64,000 nucleotides of DNA from Chinchilla lanigera. Taxonomy: Eukaryota > Chordata > Mammalia > Rodentia > Chinchillidae. Location: NCBI RefSeq assembly GCF_000276665.1, contig NW_004955447.1, positions 13,647,175 through 13,711,174 on the forward strand. The letters are read 5' to 3'. Below are positions 58,540 to 64,000 of the stretch, piece by piece (the first letter of the stretch is position 1; the number at the start of each line of letters is the position of its first letter). The notes beneath the pieces are model-generated. The model ran no database searches, was not told the DNA's origin, and worked only from the letters and a program-made list of their open reading frames with translations. The position numbers and the translations under genes are program-made.

Positions 58540-58857
58540 GGCAGATACAACTACTGCTGAATTCCTACCATATTGTCTAGTGTGGGATCATAAGTTCCAA
58601 GAGTGGAACTTATTAATAAAGAGTGTTATATGATCTCTTGTGGGATCATAAGTTCCTTGCATTCTTACATGTGATAACCTGAGCAACTTCATGGAAGATA
58701 ATAATAACAACCACTGTAATATAACAACCACTGTTAATTCTTATCATTTTGTTTTGAAACCCTGTATCATTTTTATTGTTTTTGTTTTGTTTTGTTTTTT
58801 ATCTATGTTATTGTTATTTTTTTATTCTTTAAAATAAAAAAATTTAAAATAAAAGAC
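58540..58857 (+). mobile_element. L1: 5'-truncated L1, 3' UTR only
   Basis: Aligns with the last part of the L1 tail at 8197-8814: 'gctgaattcctaccat..tgtctagtg', 'cattcttacatgtgataacctgag', 'cactgttaattcttatcattttg', 'aaaccctgtatcatttttattg', then an A-rich degenerate tail. About 75 bases with a duplicated 'gtgggatcataagttcc' (58582 and 58640) are not seen in the other copy. No flanking duplication was found. Confidence 0.75.
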
Positions 58858-60412
58858 AATAAGCACTTTAAGCTCCAAGAGTATGCACTTTAAATCACAC
58901 TCAGCTCTGCTAAACTAGCACCAAAGCAGTCACAAATCATACATTTACAACTGGGTGTGAGTATGATCCAATAAAACTTTATTTCCAGGCTACTTTTGGT
59001 GCTAGTCTGCAATATTGCTTGTCTATAAGTGTTAAATAAATGAAAGTTATCATTATTTATAATCCAAACTTTATCTCCAATTAACCAAAAGAAATTTTTG
59101 TGTCTACCTGTTAGAGAATAAAGGTTTGATGGTGAGGAAATTTATACACAGAACCTTGATAATCATACCTCTTATTCTGTGACCTGTATACAATTTTTTT
59201 TAAAAAAAAAAATCTCCCTGCTCCAGAAAAAAAAAAAAAAAATACAAGAGACAAAGTTGTTCATCATGTCCAAGGATTTTTATTCCTACAGTAAAGACTG
59301 CTACTTGTACCCAGTAGCTTTCCTCCTATCCTTCCCTTTGTTAATAGAATACCCAGGTTTTAGTTCAGTGCATGCATATTTGCCTTACCTGTCAGACTAT
59401 AATTCTCCAAATCTCTCACAGCAACAGAGGTTCATACAAAGATGCATAAACAGAAGTGCAGTGATCATATTCTGTGTCATATTCTCTAAAAAGAAACAGC
59501 ATAGCCCTCTCTCATTTTTTTCTTATTCCCAGGGACTAAAGCTTAGGCCTGACAGGAAGTTATCCAAAATAAAAGGCCCAGAAAGTACAACACATTTAGG
59601 GGTGGTTAAATGACCAACTAGGAGGAACTTTAGAGTTTGGATGACACAGAGCAGGTGACCTCCTTTCCTGGACTGCCTACCCACTTATGCTTTCATGTGA
59701 GATAAATAGACCATCTGTCTCCTTTAAGCCATGCTATTATTTTTTTTAAGCCATGCTATTAAAAGTAAAGTGATAGGCTAACTAATAAAAGCTTGGAGTG
59801 GTCCCAAATCCCTGCCTTCTCATATTTGGTCATTCTTTAATTCTATTGATTCTGAGAATTATATCAAGACCTTATTAATAAGCCATTCTTTGTTGAATTT
59901 ATTTCCTTTTGGATTTCTGACATTTGCAGTCCTGTAGCTGAACAATATAAGAAATTAAAGCTAATGTCTGGTTCTTTCCCCCGAAGAGATTTTTTTTTCT
60001 CCTTCATTGTCAGTCATGCAAGTTAAGGTTTTAATTTTATCAATGAATGTGGCAAATCTTCACAAGTACATTTTTCAAGTTGGGGGTAATTGTCTGGATT
60101 CTAATAAAAAACAACATCCGAGTCAGTGATCTCTTTGAAACAGAGGAAGAAACAATTCTAGGAGATTCTTAAATGAGTACGGTTCCTAAAGCAAGAATTA
60201 TCAAACTATTCCAGCACTGTTCTAAACGTGGCCAAGGAGCTTATTCAAATAGAAGGGGCTATGATGGATGCACTTAATTTATGTTTACATATGTTCTTCA
60301 TGACCTTGAGGAAATAGTTATCACAAGATTATTTTGAGCTGCTCACACAAGCTTGTACGTGAGCATGTTCAAACACACATACATGCAGAGAGACTTTGTT
60401 CAGGCCCATAAA
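58858..60412. other. Unassigned sequence with A-rich runs
   Basis: A run of A/T at 59193-59242. Around 58930-59010 the words 'ccaataaaactttatttcc' hint at an old hAT remnant, too short to claim. The 144-codon open frame at 59179-59613 starts in the A-rich run and shows no family resemblance. Confidence 0.4.
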
Positions 60413-60429
60413 CATTTAAACTAATTTTT
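60413..60429. repeat. Target-site duplication of the ID, left
   Basis: The 17-base word catttaaactaattttt; an identical copy lies at 60533-60549. Confidence 0.95.
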
Positions 60430-60532
60430 TTTTTTTTTTTTTTTTGGTTTTTCTCCGGTACCGGGAACCGAACTCACGACCTTGCGCTTGCCAGGCAGGC
60501 GCTTTTGCCGCTGAGCTAAATCCCCAGCCCCC
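60430..60532 (-). mobile_element. ID: ID SINE (tRNA-derived), full form
   Basis: Minus strand: GGGGGGCTGGGGATTTAGCT (A box) ... CGTGAGTTCGGTTCCCGGTA (B box) and a short 'ccggagaaaaacc' unique end, then the A tail. The complete anticodon region is present, unlike the ID at 37991. A perfect 17-base duplication and low apparent decay suggest a recent insertion. Transcribed by Pol III from its internal promoter if active; moved by L1 enzymes. Confidence 0.95.
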
Positions 60533-60549
60533 CATTTAAACTAATTTTT
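60533..60549. repeat. Target-site duplication of the ID, right
   Basis: Identical to 60413-60429. Confidence 0.95.
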
Positions 60550-61358
60550 AAAAACACTTCAACTAATTTTATAGAACATTTTCAACTTTAATGAAGTAAA
60601 CTGAAGAATAAAAATTATCTATTTAGTTATATAATGGGACTTTTATATATATCTGCATTGTGAAATCGTTACCACAAACAGACAATCAATATACGCATTA
60701 CCTCACAGAGTTACTGTTCAGTGCAGTGAGAATATGTAATGCCTCTCCTAGCAAGTATCACATATACAAGACACTATTAGTAACTACAGGAGTCAGGCTG
60801 TATGCTGGACCTCCAGAATTTATTCAGCCTTTAACTTTGCATTGTATCATTTCACCAAGTCTCCTTTTCCCTCAATTCCCTTTTCCGTAGTAGCCATCCT
60901 TCTTTAGTTCTCAAAAAATTCTACCTATAATTGGGATAGTGCAGTATTTATCTTTCTACATCTAGCAAATTCCACATAACATGGTGTTTCTGTGGGTCAT
61001 CTATGTTGTCACAAAAGACAGGGTTTTCCTTTGTTTTCAAGGCTGAATGATATCCCACTGTATATGCACAACACACTTTATTTTCTCACTGACCTACCAG
61101 TGGGAACTACAGTCACCCACATCTTGACTGTTGTGAATAATGCTGCATGAACATGGGAGAGCAACAACTTTTCAAGGCAGCCACCTCATTTCCTTTGAAT
61201 ATACACCCAGAAGTTGGATCCCTGGATCATATGTTAGTTCTATTTTAAATGTTTTGAAGACCCTTACTACTGCTTACCATAGTGGCTGTGGCAATTTATA
61301 TTCTGACCAACTATGTGTAAGGATTTTCATGTCTTGACGATCACATTTGTTGTCTTTT

Positions 61359-61520
61359 TTTTTTCAGCTTTTTTTATTTTAAAAATTAAAAAAAAAAACT
61401 GACCAAACAACAATGAAGACAAAATCAAAACAACACAAAAACATCAAAAATGATACATGACCTCAAGACAAAATGATAGAAATTCACAATGGTTGCTATA
61501 TTACATGCCGTTATTCATAC
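61359..61520 (-). mobile_element. L1: Truncated L1 tail inserted in the old L1
   Basis: About 160 bases of the complement of an L1 3' end: a T/A-rich tail ('tttttttattttaaaaatt') then text like the other L1 tails. Flanked by imperfect 12-base duplications, ttgttgtctttt (61347-61358) and ttgttatctttt (61521-61532), 11/12 identical. Confidence 0.65.
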
Positions 61521-62170
61521 TTGTTATCTTTTGCAGTGATCATCATCATGAGTTGGAGGTGATTATCACTGTGGTTTTGATTTGCACTCACCTGGTTACT
61601 AGTGATTTCTGCGTCTTTCCGTGAACCTGTGGGCCATTCGTGCATCTTCTTTGTGAAATGTCTATTTAAATGATGTCCATTTCTTAATGAGGTTTATTGA
61701 CTTTTTGCAACTGAATTAAATGTTTCTTATATATGCTGACTGCTAATGTTATCAGATATATGGTAGACAAATATTTCCTTCCATCCTGTGTGATGCCTGC
61801 TCATTTTTTTATTGCTTTCTTTGCTGCACAGGAAGTGTTTAGTTTGAAATAATCCCATCATTTATTTTTGCTCTTGTTGTCTATGCTTTTGTTATCATAC
61901 CCAAAAAATCATTACCAAAAGCAAAGTCATGGAGCTTTCCATGTATTTTAGTCAAGACATTTATCTTTAGACCCTATTTTAAGTATTGTACTCGCATAGT
62001 GGGAGATAAGAATCCAATGTTTTTTACTTTGTTTTGTGTGCATGTGGACACTCACCCATCTATTGAAGAAACTATACTTTCCAATATTTAATTCTTGAAG
62101 CTGTTGTCAGAAATTGCTTGAGTATGCAAATGTTTGTTTCTGGAATTTTTATTCTGCTCCACTGGTCTAG

Positions 62171-62180
62171 GTCTGCATTT
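62171..62180. repeat. Target-site duplication of the outer L1, left
   Basis: gtctgcattt; a 9/10 match, gtcggcattt, lies at 63613-63622. Confidence 0.55.
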
Positions 62181-62350
62181 TTTTATTTTAAAAAAATAAA
62201 AGAAAGAAAACATATTAACAAACAGACATCCATTTACAAACTAACAGAAGAACAATACAAACAGAGTTACAGACAAAGTTCTAGGAAATGAACAATGGCT
62301 ATTGCATTACTTATTGATATCTTCACAGGGGTTTCTCAGGAAAACAAATA

Positions 62351-62365
62351 GAGACATACAAGATT
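62351..62365. repeat. Target-site duplication of the inner L1, left
   Basis: gagacatacaagatt; identical copy at 63575-63589. Confidence 0.9.
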
Positions 62366-63574
62366 TTTTTTTATTTTAAAAATAAAAGGAGGAAAACATT
62401 AACAGACAGACAACCTTTTACAAAATAGCAAAAGAACAGTACAGACAATACAGAGTTACAAACAAAGTGGTAGGAAATTAACAATACTTGTTGTATTNNN
62501 NNNNNNNNNNNNNNNNNNNNNNNNNNNNNNNNNNNNNNNNNNNNNNNNNNNNNNNNNNNNNNNNNNNNNNNNNNNNNNNNNNNNNNNNNNNNNNNNNAAA
62601 TTTCTCCTTCTTTCCCTTCTCTTTTCCCACATCCCAGTTGCCCTTTACCCTTGAGTACTTTCCTATCGTTTCACAATGTCTATCATACCTCCTAGTTTAA
62701 ATTAATTCTTTCAGGTTTTACACTAGTGAAACAATGCAGTGCTTGCACATGCAGGTCTGATTTATTTCACTTATGAGTATAGTCTCTAGTTGTGACCATT
62801 TACCTATAAAGGCCTCTAATTTATCTTTCTTTACAGCTGAGTAATATTCCATTATATAAAAGTACCACAATTTTCTTTTCCAGTCCTCAGTGGATGGACA
62901 TTTGGGTTGCTTCCACAATTCAGCAATTACAAATTGCACCACTACGAACATGGGTGCACATATATCGCTGTGATATGACACTTTTAGATCTTCTGGGAAA
63001 ATACCCAGAAGGGGAATAGCTGGGTTGAATGGGACCTGTAGACCTAGTTTTCTGAGGAATCTCTAAACTGATTTCCACAATGGTTTCACCAGTCTGCATT
63101 CCCCTCAGCAATGGAGAAGGGTTCCTATTTCTCCACAGCCTCACCAGCATTTGTTATTGGTTGATTTCTTAATGCTAGCCATTCTTACTGGAATGAGGTG
63201 GAATTTCAATGTTGTTTTAATTTGCATTTCTCAAATGACTAATGACGTTGAACATTTTCTCATGTATGTGTTTGCCATTTGTATTTCCTTATCTGAGAAG
63301 TGTGTATTCATCTCAGCTGCCCATCTTTGGATTGGGTCTTTGAATTTCGGGGGACTGATATTTTTTAATTCTTTATATGTTCTAGATAGAAGCTCTTTGT
63401 CTGAGGGACAGTCAGCTAAAATTTTTTCTAAGTTTGTGGGTTTTCTTTTTACTTGGCTGGTGATTTCTTTAGATGTGCAGAAACTTTTCAGTAGGGTGAG
63501 ATCCCAGTTGTTTATTCTTTCAAGTGTTTCCCGTGCAGTTTGATTTTTGTTCATGAACTCTCTGCCTACCCCTC
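62366..63574 (-). mobile_element. L1: Youngest L1 in the nest, 5'-truncated
   Basis: Starts with an A-rich tail and 3' UTR complement, crosses the N gap, then ORF2 C-terminal coding on the minus strand: 62718-62981 ('MEYYSAVKKDKLEAF', 'QPKCPSTEDW') and 63231-63574 ('[19 protein letters not shown]', '[16 protein letters not shown]'). Frames are long but broken. Truncated before the RT core, so immobile. Perfect 15-base duplications (62351-62365 and 63575-63589) flank it. True length is unknown because of the gap. Confidence 0.9.
62498..62597. other. Assembly gap (100 N)
   Basis: Exactly 100 N, a standard placeholder for a gap of unknown size. It falls in the 3' UTR of the youngest L1, where similar copies would confuse assembly. 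Confidence 1.
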
Positions 63575-63589
63575 GAGACATACAAGATT
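63575..63589. repeat. Target-site duplication of the inner L1, right
   Basis: Identical to 62351-62365. Confidence 0.9.
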
Positions 63590-64000
63590 GATCGAACAAG
63601 TAATCATTATGTGTCGGCATTTATGCCAGTACAGTACTGTTTTGATTATCATAGCTTTGTAGTAGAATTGCAAAGCAGGAAATGGAGTGCTTTCAGCCTT
63701 TCTCTTAGTAGGGATTGCTTTACTATTCAGGGGCTTCCTGATTGCACAAATTTTAGAACTTTTTTTTTTCTATGAAAACTTCACTGGAAATTTGATAAGG
63801 ATGGACTTGAATGTGGTATGGTTAGGGGTGGTTTGCCCAGTTGGTAATATTAATTCTTGCAATCCATAAATTTAGGTTGACTTTCCACTTATTCTTGTCT
63901 TTAATTTCTTTCACCAGTGTCTTGCAGTTTCCATTTTACAGTTTTCATTTCCTCAGTTAAAGTTATTACTGAGCATTTTATATTTTTATCTTATTCTGAT

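Larger units (their letters stand above)
62181..63612 (-). mobile_element. L1: Outer inserted L1 tail (itself interrupted)
   Basis: Complement of an L1 3' end starting with its A-rich tail, readable from 62181 to about 62365 and again from about 63590 to 63612. A younger L1 (62366-63574) sits in the middle. The old L1 text joins across it: '...ccactggtctagg' before and 'atgccagtacagtactg' after, the normal L1 order. Confidence 0.65.
60590..64000 (-). mobile_element. L1: Old L1 (L1M-like), host of later insertions
   Basis: Minus-strand L1. The 3' UTR complement runs from about 60590 ('tgtgaaatcgttaccac', 'ctccagaatttattcagcc', 'gcagtatttatctttct'). The ORF2 3' region follows from about 60960 to 62170 with many disruptions. 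It resumes after 63623 ('ccagtacagtactgttttgattatcatagc') to the window end. It is split by L1 tails at 61359-61520 and 62181-63612, so it is older than both. Very decayed; not functional. Confidence 0.8.

Noticed and set aside
59179..59613. 144-codon plus-strand frame
   Set aside because: Starts in an A-rich low-complexity run (poly-lysine) and has no family resemblance afterwards.
60430..60532. tRNA-Ala gene
   Set aside because: tRNA-like text with an extra tail, poly(A) and perfect target duplications: a SINE, not a tRNA gene.

Overview
The window is vertebrate nuclear DNA, almost certainly from a rodent outside the mouse/rat group. The evidence is the repeat content: tRNA-derived ID elements, a 7SL-derived B1-like SINE, a B1-ID dimer, L1 LINEs whose ORF2 C-terminal coding is still readable, rodent-style hAT DNA elements, and older MIR and L2 fossils. 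The species was not determined. One run of exactly 100 N (62498-62597) shows this is a draft assembly.

I found no protein-coding gene, exon series, CpG island, structural RNA gene or CRISPR array. The open frames present are short and lie in repeats or look like chance. The window reads as a gene desert or the inside of a very large intron.

Layout. 1-3.2 kb: unassigned sequence, a pentanucleotide satellite grown from a B1 tail, and an L1 on the minus strand. 3.4-3.8 kb: an old LTR related to the provirus LTR further on. 4.8-13.4 kb: hAT remnants (one split by an L1 with a target-site duplication), MaLR-like LTRs, a mariner-derived palindromic element and a B1-ID dimer. 13.4-18 kb: low-repeat AT-rich DNA with three stretches that look like conserved non-coding elements. 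18-20.8 kb: an old LTR-like repeat, an L2 and a 51-bp tandem duplication. 20.9-27.4 kb: a decayed class I (gammaretrovirus-like) endogenous provirus with a 5' LTR and remnants of gag, protease, reverse transcriptase/RNase H and env; integrase and the 3' LTR are not seen. 27.4-38 kb: microsatellites, hAT, MIR, L2, L1 and MaLR fragments and a short-form ID. 39.3-41.4 kb: a cluster of mariner, LTR, two hAT elements and MIR. 41.4-60.4 kb: mostly unique sequence with scattered MIR, L2, hAT and L1 pieces, and the strongest candidate conserved non-coding block at 45.0-45.85 kb. 60.4-64 kb: an ID with a perfect 17-bp duplication, then an old L1 carrying younger L1 tails, one nested inside another.

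The genes here belong to selfish elements and none is intact. The most useful content is the insertion history, the palindromic mariner derivative, the provirus with pol joined to env, and the candidate regulatory blocks. I found no new molecular system.
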